A stretch of 64,000 bases of DNA, from contig NZ_SJPU01000003.1 of assembly GCF_007860105.1 (NCBI RefSeq), forward strand, positions 496,001 through 560,000, given 5' to 3'. Position 1 is the stretch's first letter. Every line of letters begins with the position of its first letter. This document shows, one piece after another, positions 28,305 to 36,196 of the stretch. This stretch comes from Allorhodopirellula heiligendammensis (lineage in GTDB: Bacteria > Planctomycetota > Planctomycetia > Pirellulales > Pirellulaceae). The position numbers were made by a program, and so were the translations under genes. The notes under the pieces are model-generated. The model saw nothing but the letters and a program-made list of their open reading frames with translations, did not search any database and was not told where the DNA came from.

Positions 28305-29794
28305 GTTCACCCTTGCCCGCACCCTTGCCCGCCGATTTGGTATTCCGTGAAGCGGCTTTATTGAGCGAGTTGGTCAACGAATCGCAGTGGCGTGCTGCCG
28401 CGTCCGAGGTCAAACAGGACCGTAAAGAAGCGGGCGCCCCACCGATCACGTCCGAAGAAGATCGTAAGAACGTCTGTGACGAGATTGCAGCAATTTTGAT
28501 TCGCGATCAGGTGATCACGCCATACCAGGCGACGCAACTGCGGGCCGGTCGTACGAAGTTAAAGCTCGGTCCCTACGTGGTCACTGAGTTCATTGGCAAA
28601 GGCGGGATGGGGCAGGTTTTCGGAGGTATCCATGACATCATGGGCCGTCGCTGCGCCATCAAGGTGCTGCCGTTGGACAAAGCCGATGAATTGGCGCGGG
28701 AGAGTTTCCAACGTGAAATTCGTTTGCAGGCGACCTTGGACTGTCCCTACCTTGTCCGCGCGTTCGACGCCGGACGCGAAGGTAACGTGCATTTTCTCGT
28801 AACTGAGTACGTGCCCGGTACCGATCTGCGACGCCTGGTGAAAGAAAGTGGGCGACTCTCGGTCCAGCAGGCCGCGTCCATCGTCGCCCAAGCCGCCGCT
28901 GGGTTGGCGTATGCTCATGAATCGGGATTGATTCATCGCGATGTTAAACCGGCCAATATCCTGGTCACACCGGACGGTCATGCCAAGGTCGCGGACGTCG
29001 GCTTGGCGGCACTGATCTCGACACCCGAGGACGATCCCCGGGCCGGAAAGGTTGTGGGAACTGCGGACTACCTAGCACCGGAACAAATTCGCACTCCGCA
29101 TGAGGTCGGACCACAGTGCGATGTTTACTCCCTCGGTTGCACGCTGTATTACGCGATCACTGGCAAGGTGCCGTTTCCCGGTGGTGATTCGCGGAGCAAG
29201 TGCAAACGCCATCTCACGCAAGCTCCATGGGATCCCCGCCGGTTTGCACCGGAGTTGTCTGATTCCTTCGTCGAAATCATCGCCGACATGATGGAAAAAG
29301 ACGTAGATAAACGCATTCAATCCGCCAGCGAAGTCGTTCGCCGATTGAGTCCGTGGGCATCGATGCAACCTGACGACGGCGAGTCGTGGTTGGCCGAACG
29401 CGGCATTGAATTGGTCGATGAACCGGAGCACCCCTTTGCGTCCGCAGCCAGTGGGCTGGATCCGAGCGGTTTGGGAGACGATGTCTCATGGAAAACCGCC
29501 ACCGGTGAAATGGGAGGCGCCAGTACCAGCAACTCGGATGTGCTCCTGGAAGAGTTCCCGGCGTCGTCGGGTGCATTGTCGAGTATCACCAGCGATCCAC
29601 CGCCACCGCTGCCAGATCAAAATGGCGACAGCAGCCGTCAGATTGCCAGAGGCGTCATGCCGCCTGTCCCCCCGCCCCCTGCCGTCCGCGAGCGTGCCAT
29701 GGTGACGCGGACTACTTTGTGGATCACCGTTTTTTTAGCGGCGTTGCTCAGCGGTGTTGCCGGTTTCGCACTGGCGGTGTTTTTGCAGGTATGA
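28301..29794 (+). CDS. Membrane-anchored serine/threonine protein kinase
   Basis: Seen: 497 residues from ATG 28301, chosen because it overlaps the upstream stop as ATGA. A helical N-terminal region of about 90 residues (LLSELVNESQW..., ITPYQATQLRAGR) is typical of planctomycete kinases. The kinase domain spans about 92-360 with the glycine loop IGKGGMGQVFGG, lysine in CAIKVLP, catalytic HRDVKPANIL, VADVGLAAL in place of the usual DFG (DVG), and YLAPEQI. A Ser/Pro-rich linker and one membrane helix (about 474-495) end the protein. Inferred: the kinase faces the cytoplasm and is tethered at its C-terminus. The DVG variant keeps the metal-binding Asp, so activity is expected. Confidence 0.9.
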   Translation: MSSPLPAPLPADLVFREAALLSELVNESQWRAAASEVKQDRKEAGAPPITSEEDRKNVCDEIAAILIRDQVITPYQATQLRAGRTKLKLGPYVVTEFIGKGGMGQVFGGIHDIMGRRCAIKVLPLDKADELARESFQREIRLQATLDCPYLVRAFDAGREGNVHFLVTEYVPGTDLRRLVKESGRLSVQQAASIVAQAAAGLAYAHESGLIHRDVKPANILVTPDGHAKVADVGLAALISTPEDDPRAGKVVGTADYLAPEQIRTPHEVGPQCDVYSLGCTLYYAITGKVPFPGGDSRSKCKRHLTQAPWDPRRFAPELSDSFVEIIADMMEKDVDKRIQSASEVVRRLSPWASMQPDDGESWLAERGIELVDEPEHPFASAASGLDPSGLGDDVSWKTATGEMGGASTSNSDVLLEEFPASSGALSSITSDPPPPLPDQNGDSSRQIARGVMPPVPPPPAVRERAMVTRTTLWITVFLAALLSGVAGFALAVFLQV

Positions 29795-29865
29795 TGGGCT
29801 CCTTCAGGACGTTTGCCGTGAACTTCCCCATCGCCCCCCATGTCCCCGCTTCCCTACCGATTTGC

Positions 29866-30645
29866 ATGAACATGTCTATTGATCGCCGAAGTCTGTTTCA
29901 ATCCGCTGCTGCCACCGTCATGGCAGGCGCAGCAGTGAACCAATTCGCAGGTTCCACCTCCGTTACTGCCGCTGACGCCGTCGCGCCTTCGGAGGCGGGT
30001 AAGAGCGCGCTCGCCAAGGGCGAGACCGTGCTGTTTCAGGGCGATTCGATCACCGATGCGGGGCGCGATCGTTCACGAGGCGGTGCGAACGATACCCGGG
30101 CGCTTGGGAACGGATATCCCGCCTTGATTGCTGGCGGTTTGCTACGCGATCACGCGGCCTCCGAGTTGAAAATTTACAATCGAGGCATCAGTGGAAATAA
30201 AGTCCCTGACCTAGCCTCCCGCTGGCAAGCAGATTGTATTGACCTCAAGCCGGCTGTGCTGAGTATCTTGATTGGCGTCAATGACATCTGGCACAAACTC
30301 AATGGGAAATACGACGGCACCGTCGCGATCTACGAATCAGGATTTCGGGACCTGTTGGAGGACACCCAAGCCAAACTGCCTGACGTACGTATCGTCATTT
30401 GCGAACCGTTTGTGCTTCGCTGCGGCGCAGTCAACGACAATTGGTTTCCTGAGTTCACTCAGCGGCGGGAAGCAGCCCAAAAAGTTGCTGATGAGTTGTC
30501 ACTCGAATGGGTGCCCTTCCAAGAAATGTTTGATGAAGCGGTCAGCGTCGCACCACCGAGTTACTGGGCCGCCGACGGCGTCCACCCCACGCTAGCCGGT
30601 CACGCCCTGATGGCGCAAACCTGGCGTCAGACAACGGGGCTTTAG
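29866..30645 (+). CDS. Secreted GDSL/SGNH-family esterase
   Basis: Seen: 259 residues from ATG 29866 (ATG 29872 is equally possible). The Tat-like N-terminus reads SIDRRSLFQSAAATVMAG followed by A-rich residues. The SGNH blocks are GDSITDAGRD (nucleophile Ser), ISGNK (Gly), GVNDIW (Asn) and DGVHPTLAGH (Asp and His). Family knowledge: such enzymes deacetylate polysaccharides or hydrolyse small esters outside the cytoplasm. The substrate is unknown. The gene follows the kinase by about 70 bases and ends before the bidirectional hairpin region that closes the metal-efflux operon. Confidence 0.85.
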   Translation: MNMSIDRRSLFQSAAATVMAGAAVNQFAGSTSVTAADAVAPSEAGKSALAKGETVLFQGDSITDAGRDRSRGGANDTRALGNGYPALIAGGLLRDHAASELKIYNRGISGNKVPDLASRWQADCIDLKPAVLSILIGVNDIWHKLNGKYDGTVAIYESGFRDLLEDTQAKLPDVRIVICEPFVLRCGAVNDNWFPEFTQRREAAQKVADELSLEWVPFQEMFDEAVSVAPPSYWAADGVHPTLAGHALMAQTWRQTTGL

Positions 30646-30713
30646 GCACCCGCCGACGCTCGGCGCAGACGACAGCCCTGGGCCAAAGTCGAGTCAAGAT
30701 GAGAGTGGTCGGG

Positions 30714-30768
30714 AATATAAAAACGGTTCCCGGCCTCACGAGGCTAGTCGTACACGAGACCGGGAACC
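30714..30768 (-). terminator. Intrinsic terminator of the metal-efflux operon
   Basis: On the minus strand a 9-bp stem (GGTTCCCGG at 30760-30768 complement and 30725-30733) encloses a 26-base loop and is followed by GTTTTTATATT, a U-rich tract. It lies 32 bases beyond the cusA-like stop, after another hairpin. This is the clearest Rho-independent terminator in the window. Confidence 0.75.
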
Positions 30769-30772
30769 TTGC

Positions 30773-30797
30773 CGGTCGCGGCAACACACCGCGACCG
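30773..30797. terminator. GC-rich hairpin just after the efflux pump gene
   Basis: CGGTCGCGG at 30773-30781 pairs perfectly with CCGCGACCG at 30789-30797 around a 7-base loop. It starts three bases from the efflux pump stop. Together with the U-tract hairpin at 30714-30768 it forms a double termination region between convergent genes; on its own it has no U-tract. Confidence 0.6.
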
Positions 30798-30799
30798 AC

Positions 30800-33700
30800 T
30801 CAACTTTCTGGAAAACCACCGAGGTTTACTGGTGATTTCCTGTTTCCCTCCGCATCGACTTCACGCGGTTCAAACCACCGGTAGATCGTCGGGAGTACTA
30901 GCAACGTTAGTGCCGTTGATGTGATCAATCCACCGATGACGACGGTCGCCAGCGGGCGTTGCACTTCAGCACCGGAACTAGCGGAGACCGCCATGGGAAT
31001 GAACCCCAGTGCACCGCAGCAGGCCGTCATCAGCACGGGGCGCAAGCGATCCATCGCACCGTCGATGACCGCGTCACGTTGCGAGCTACCGCGATGTCGC
31101 AAATGACGGACATGTTCTATCAGCACGACGCCGTTCATCACCGCGATACCAAACAATGCGATGAACCCAACGCCCGCCGAGATGGAAAACGGTAGATCCC
31201 GAGCCCACAATGCGAACACCCCGCCGGTCGCGGCGATCGGTACGTTGAGATAAATTAGCAGTGCCAACTTGACGGAGTTGAACGTCATGTACAGCAACGC
31301 AAAGATGAGGATCAACGCCACCGGCACGGCAATGGATAGTCGCTGGGTAGCCTGTTGCAGATTCTCAAATTGCCCGCCCCAGCGAAGTGTGTAACCGGTC
31401 GGCAACTCGACCTCGTCGTCGACGACCCGTTGAGCTTCGGCGACAAATCCGGCTAAGTCTCGGCCACGCACATTGCACTGCACTAACAGGCGGCGGCGAA
31501 CTGCTTCACGACTGATTTCAACGGGACCATCCTCGGTGATGATGTCCGCAACTTGAGAGATCGGGATCGGACGTCCTTGGGAATCATCGATTTTGAGGTT
31601 CAGCAACTGGGCGGTGCTCTGCCGTGATTCCGGACGCAATCGAACTTGCAGCGGAAACCGCCGTTGTCCTTCAAATACTTGACCGATCGGCATCCCGCCG
31701 ACCGTGCTGACGGCGTCCAGGACGTCGCGGGTGTTGATGCCATAGCGTGCCAAATCGTCGCGACGAACTTTGACGCGAAAGTAGGATAGACCGGCAATCT
31801 GCTGGGCCATGACGTCCGCGGATCCGGGCACTTGATTCAAGGCACGGACCAATTCATCGCCCTTAATTTTAAGTGTCTCTAGATCGTCCCCATACAGGCT
31901 CAGCCCGACATCCGACCGCACTCCCGCGACGAGTTCCTGAACGCGTAGCTGGATCGGCTGAGTGAAGCTATAGGAGTTTCCTGGTACGTCACGGATCAAT
32001 GCCGCCTGCATTTCCTCGATGAGATCAGACTTCGAATTTTCATGAGAATAATGAGCGTTGGGATCCATCCGAATGAGGATGTCGGTTTGATAGACGCCCA
32101 TCGGATCATTGGCGATTTCCGGGCGTCCGGTCTTCGACACGACCGTTTCTACTTGCGGAAATTTCAGCAGCGTCCGCTCCATCGCCTTGGTCATCTCGGT
32201 CGATGTCTCCAGCGAGACACTGGGTAAACGCACCGCTTGAATCGCGATGTCGCCCTCGTCGAGGGTGGGGACAAACTCGACTCCGAAACCGCTGGCAAGG
32301 ACGATGCTGCCAACGAACAGGAGTGCGGCACCTGTGAACATGGTGAGCGGTCGCTGCATCGCAAACATCAGCATCGGCCGATAGGATTGCTTCAACGTCC
32401 TCACCACGAAGGTTTCGTTCTGTTTCACTCGGCGGGCGAGAAACAACGAAGCCAATACCGGCATGACGGTCACGGCCAGGATCAAGGCGGCAGTGAGTGC
32501 GGACATGAACGTGAACGCCATGGGGCGAAACATTTTGCCCTCCATTCCCTGCAGACTGAGAATGGGCAAGAAAACAATAATCACGATCAAACCGGCGAAT
32601 AGAATGGGCTTGCCGACCTCCTTGGCGGATTCGCGAAACACACTTTCGGGAACCCGCTGGCCATCATGGGATTTTTGATACTGCATTGCCCGGCGCACAC
32701 AGTTTTCGACCATCACGACGGCGCCATCGACGATCACCCCAAAATCGATCGCCCCCAGACTCATCAGGTTGGCCGAGACGCCTGCGTAGCGCATGGCAAT
32801 GAGGGCGCACATGGCTGACAATGGAATCGCTGCAGCGACGATCAAGCCAGCCCGCACGTCGCCCAGCAGAACAAATAGGGTCACGATGACCAGCAATACA
32901 CCCAAACCGATATTTTCACCCACGGTATGAATGGTTTTCGCGACGAGCTCGGTGCGGTCGTAGAACGTGTCGATGCTCACACCGGCGGGTAACGATTTTT
33001 GGATCTCAGCGATTTTAGCTTTCACATCACCGACGACCTGTCTCGAGTTACCACCCATGATCATCATCACCATCCCCACGACCGCCTCGCGATCCCCGTC
33101 CCGAGTCACAGCCCCCTGACGCAGCATAGGCGCGAAGGCGACGCGGGCGACGTCGGCGATCCGAATGGGTTTCCCATCCCGGTTGTCAACGACGATCGTG
33201 CGAATGTCATCGAGAGAGCCGACCAAACCTTCACCTCGAATTAGTCTTTGCTCGGCGTTGTGGGCGATGTAACCACCGCCCGCATTCCCATTATTCAACT
33301 CGAGAGCGCTGGTGAGCTGTGTCAACGAGATGTCATAATTCTGCATCTTATCGGGGTCGATCTGAACCTCGTACGTCTTCAATTCGCCGCCGAACGTGTT
33401 GACCTCAATCACTCCCGGCACACTGCGGAGCTGGAAGGCGATCTGCCAATCGAGAATCGTGCGAAGGTCCGTCAGTGAGTGCTCCGAGCCGGGATCGGCG
33501 CGGATTTCGAACTGATAAATTTCACTCATTCCAGTCGCGATCGGACCCAGTTCAGGCGTGCCCATGCCAGGTGGAATCTCCTCCCGTGCTTTCAAGAGTC
33601 GTTCATTGATGAGATTACGCGCCCAATAGATGTCTGTGCCATCTTCAAACGCCACCGTCACGGCTGACAATCCAAAGCGACTGATCGAGCGGATTTCGTC

Positions 33701-33937
33701 CACCTTGGGGATGCCGCTCATTGCGTTTTCAATCGGAAACGTAATGAATTGTTCGACCTCAACGGGACCGAGAGAGGGCGAATTGGTCAGTATCTGCACC
33801 TGGACGTTGGTTAAATCAGGTACCGCATCAAGCGGAATGGTCGACGCCGCGAACACACCCATCCCAAGCACAGCCAGGGATACCAGAACAACGATGAATC
33901 GATTGTTCATTGAGAAGTCAATCAGATGGTTTACCAT
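30800..33937 (-). CDS. CusA/CzcA-family heavy-metal efflux RND pump
   Basis: Seen: 1045 residues, standard RND length. An N-terminal helix (IVVLVSLAVLGMGVF) is followed by the porter-domain PVPDLTN-like segment (AVPDLTNVQVQI) and TFPIENAMSGIP. The second half has a matching helix pattern, LMSLGAIDFGVIVDGAVVMVENC (RND D/G-rich helix 4) and GIAVMNGVVLIEHVRHLR. Family knowledge: HME-RND pumps drive Cu(I)/Ag(I) or Zn/Co/Cd from the periplasm or cytoplasm to the outside, using proton flow across helix 4. Methionine pairs that define a Cu/Ag pump cannot be scored reliably from sequence alone. Starts two bases after the cusB-like stop. Confidence 0.9.
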   Translation of the reverse strand: MVNHLIDFSMNNRFIVVLVSLAVLGMGVFAASTIPLDAVPDLTNVQVQILTNSPSLGPVEVEQFITFPIENAMSGIPKVDEIRSISRFGLSAVTVAFEDGTDIYWARNLINERLLKAREEIPPGMGTPELGPIATGMSEIYQFEIRADPGSEHSLTDLRTILDWQIAFQLRSVPGVIEVNTFGGELKTYEVQIDPDKMQNYDISLTQLTSALELNNGNAGGGYIAHNAEQRLIRGEGLVGSLDDIRTIVVDNRDGKPIRIADVARVAFAPMLRQGAVTRDGDREAVVGMVMMIMGGNSRQVVGDVKAKIAEIQKSLPAGVSIDTFYDRTELVAKTIHTVGENIGLGVLLVIVTLFVLLGDVRAGLIVAAAIPLSAMCALIAMRYAGVSANLMSLGAIDFGVIVDGAVVMVENCVRRAMQYQKSHDGQRVPESVFRESAKEVGKPILFAGLIVIIVFLPILSLQGMEGKMFRPMAFTFMSALTAALILAVTVMPVLASLFLARRVKQNETFVVRTLKQSYRPMLMFAMQRPLTMFTGAALLFVGSIVLASGFGVEFVPTLDEGDIAIQAVRLPSVSLETSTEMTKAMERTLLKFPQVETVVSKTGRPEIANDPMGVYQTDILIRMDPNAHYSHENSKSDLIEEMQAALIRDVPGNSYSFTQPIQLRVQELVAGVRSDVGLSLYGDDLETLKIKGDELVRALNQVPGSADVMAQQIAGLSYFRVKVRRDDLARYGINTRDVLDAVSTVGGMPIGQVFEGQRRFPLQVRLRPESRQSTAQLLNLKIDDSQGRPIPISQVADIITEDGPVEISREAVRRRLLVQCNVRGRDLAGFVAEAQRVVDDEVELPTGYTLRWGGQFENLQQATQRLSIAVPVALILIFALLYMTFNSVKLALLIYLNVPIAATGGVFALWARDLPFSISAGVGFIALFGIAVMNGVVLIEHVRHLRHRGSSQRDAVIDGAMDRLRPVLMTACCGALGFIPMAVSASSGAEVQRPLATVVIGGLITSTALTLLVLPTIYRWFEPREVDAEGNRKSPVNLGGFPES

Positions 33938-33939
33938 GA

Positions 33940-35409
33940 TTATTCCTCTCCCATCAAATCAGCGAGCAACTGCGACTTAAGAATAAATCCGCCTTGAACG
34001 ACGATCGATTCACCGTCATGCAAGCCTTGCTCGACGACAACGGATGATTCGTTTGCGAGCCCGAGCTTGACATCGCGTCGATGAAAATCGTTCGTCCCGT
34101 TGAGAACGAACACAAACGTTTGCCCGGCGTGTTCCTGGACTGCCGACGATGGAATTAAGACGGATGCGGTTGGCTGCGACGTTGGTAGTTCGATATTGAT
34201 GAACATACCCGGCTTCAAATGATGTCCGCTGTTGTCTGCAATGGCTCGTAGCGAAATCGTTCGGGTGGTTTCGTCCATGACGTCGCCGGTATAGAAGACT
34301 TTGGCGGTGAAACTCTGCTCAGGCAGCGCATCATTGCGAAGTTTGACGGTCTGATTTTTGAACGAATCGAGTAGCGGCAGATGCTCTTCGTAGATATTGG
34401 CCGTGACCCAAACGGTCGACAGATCGGCAATGCTGAACAGCAGCACGTCGGGGCGGACTTGTTCGCTCAAGACGACGTCTTTGGTTAGTATCGTGCCGTC
34501 GAACGGAGCCCGGATTGCGTAATGCGAGATCGTTTCTCCTTGGTTGACTGGATCGATGTGATCAATCTCATTCGCAGGGACGTTGAGAATTCGCAAACTC
34601 GTCGCGGAAACGAGTGCTTTGGCTTCGGCCATTTTCACCGCTTGAGATGACATGACCGTCGAGGTGTGCAGTTCGTGCTGGATCTGTTCGATGCGAGATT
34701 GGAAGGTGGCTTGATCAGCATTGCGATTGGCTCGCGCCGTTAATAATTGTTTTCCTGAAACCGCACCTGTCTCCGAGATGCCCTCGAGCCGCACGACATC
34801 GGCTGCGGATTTGAGATAGGCCGCGTAGGCGGCGACTACCCGTTCGCGAAAGTCGCCCATCGGTCGATCGCGAAACTGACGTTCGATCTCGTCGATTCCG
34901 GTGTTGTTACGAAGTGCGTCGAGCAATTCACTCGCATTTCCAGCAACCTTGGTTTGCATCTGGTGTTGGATGTTGGCCAGCTCTACTTGCAGACGGTCTT
35001 GATAGAGTTGCAGCTTGGCCTCACCAACTTCTCGACTGTGGATGACCGCTAGCAGATCGTCGGTTTGAACTCGCTGTCCCAAGGTGACGGGGACATCGCT
35101 GACGGTCCCCTCGACCAGGGAATAGATATGTGCGACACGATCCTCATTGAGGGAAATCTTGCCCGTCAAGCGGAGCGTGTTCTCAAACGGCGCGCGAGTG
35201 ACGGGAGCGAGCGTGATCCCTGCGGCTCGCCACTGGTCCTGCGGTAGCGTTACGACCGCGGCATTCGGGGCGGCGACGCCCGCATCGTGCGACGGCGATT
35301 GAGCAAACGCAGGCGAAAACGCAGCGATCATGCCGAGAGCCATTAGCGAAGACACTCGTCTTCTAGCCTTAAACTGGCGTTCTTTCATCGTTGTGGATGA
35401 GGTGTTCAT
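33940..35409 (-). CDS. Efflux RND periplasmic adaptor (CusB-like)
   Basis: Seen: 489 residues. The signal peptide covers about residues 16-36 (SSLMALGMIAAFSPAFAQ). The lipoyl and barrel segments include GKISLNEDRVAHIYSLVEGTV, VTLGQRVQTDDLLAVIHS and IRAPFDGTILTKDV, with a long helical hairpin (about 140-260). Near the C-terminus are VLIPSSAVQEHAGQTFVFV and QGGFILKSQLLADL. Family knowledge: the adaptor bridges the inner-membrane pump and the TolC-type outer-membrane channel. Its stop is two bases before the pump start. The partner channel is probably the divergent TolC-like gene at 38699. Confidence 0.9.
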   Translation of the reverse strand: MNTSSTTMKERQFKARRRVSSLMALGMIAAFSPAFAQSPSHDAGVAAPNAAVVTLPQDQWRAAGITLAPVTRAPFENTLRLTGKISLNEDRVAHIYSLVEGTVSDVPVTLGQRVQTDDLLAVIHSREVGEAKLQLYQDRLQVELANIQHQMQTKVAGNASELLDALRNNTGIDEIERQFRDRPMGDFRERVVAAYAAYLKSAADVVRLEGISETGAVSGKQLLTARANRNADQATFQSRIEQIQHELHTSTVMSSQAVKMAEAKALVSATSLRILNVPANEIDHIDPVNQGETISHYAIRAPFDGTILTKDVVLSEQVRPDVLLFSIADLSTVWVTANIYEEHLPLLDSFKNQTVKLRNDALPEQSFTAKVFYTGDVMDETTRTISLRAIADNSGHHLKPGMFINIELPTSQPTASVLIPSSAVQEHAGQTFVFVLNGTNDFHRRDVKLGLANESSVVVEQGLHDGESIVVQGGFILKSQLLADLMGEE

Positions 35410-35619
35410 TGGACGCGATACCGAGGGGCGGATTGAGGGTATGGAGCTTGTTGGTGGTCATGAACGCTGAGCGACGAGGGTGTCCACGCGTTAGCGCGCA
35501 GACGTTCGCCGATCGCTCCGCAATTCACTTGCCGTGTTAGTACAGCGGGAGCAGACGCTCGGGACTAACGAATCACGAGAATCGTAGATCGACGCGGCGA
35601 TCTACAACGATCCATCCCA

Positions 35620-36102
35620 CTAGCAGCGGATGACGCCCAAGAGTTCGGGCAGAGACTGGCGGCTGCGCAGCAGCGCAGCACCTTGGAAGGAATGCTGGCG
35701 TTGGCAAGGTATGCTTGGCCTGACGAAGCACGCGGTGGATGGCACACAATCCAGCATCGAAATCTGCGGCGGGGCGAACGGGACGAGAGGACGTCCGACG
35801 ACCATGGGGCCAGTGCTCAGACGGAGGTTGTCCACATCCGTTTGGCCGCCATGTTCGGCCGGGTACACCCAATGCCAGTGCCAATCGTTCGGCCAATTTT
35901 CCGAGTTGGAAAATCCGCCGTGGTAGAAGGCAAGATGACAAGCCATCTGGTGATCCGATACTCGCGATGAGTACTCGCTGTGTCGGTGCCCGACCGGGAT
36001 CGGCGCAGGCCACATCATCAACGCGAGAAGAATGATCTCGGTTAACAGGGGTACAGGCGAGCGAGCGAACTTCGGAAACATGCGTGCCACGCAGAGAGCC
36101 AC
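35620..36102 (-). CDS. Small exported histidine-rich protein of the metal-efflux locus
   Basis: Seen: 160 residues. A hydrophobic segment (LLTEIILLALMMWPAPIP) near residues 18-36 resembles an export signal. It is followed by VGHRHSE, CHLAFYHGG and NDWHWHWVYPAEHGG, a cluster of His, Trp and Cys. Inferred: a periplasmic metal-binding or metal-sensing accessory. I recall similar short His-rich proteins beside planctomycete RND efflux genes, but cannot name a family. It lies between the P-type ATPase and cusB-like genes on the same strand. An overlapping 203-residue frame (35573-36184) has no such features and was not chosen. Confidence 0.6.
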   Translation of the reverse strand: MALCVARMFPKFARSPVPLLTEIILLALMMWPAPIPVGHRHSEYSSRVSDHQMACHLAFYHGGFSNSENWPNDWHWHWVYPAEHGGQTDVDNLRLSTGPMVVGRPLVPFAPPQISMLDCVPSTACFVRPSIPCQRQHSFQGAALLRSRQSLPELLGVIRC

Positions 36103-36196
36103 TTCGAAAATAGCGAAAGCAGTCGGCTGCTTCGTTCGTCAGTGTAGTTTCACGGCAACCACTGTCAACACAACAATCATTCACCCGCGGTTTGCC

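Noticed and set aside
30649..30657. CACCCGC as the missing tRNA 3' strand
   Set aside because: The bases occur in an unrelated intergenic region without any T-arm or stem context, so the match is chance.
35573..36184. 203-residue frame overlapping the His-rich small gene
   Set aside because: It has no signal peptide and no motif, with Arg/Pro-rich composition of a shadow frame. The overlapping 160-residue frame has clear export and His/Trp clusters.
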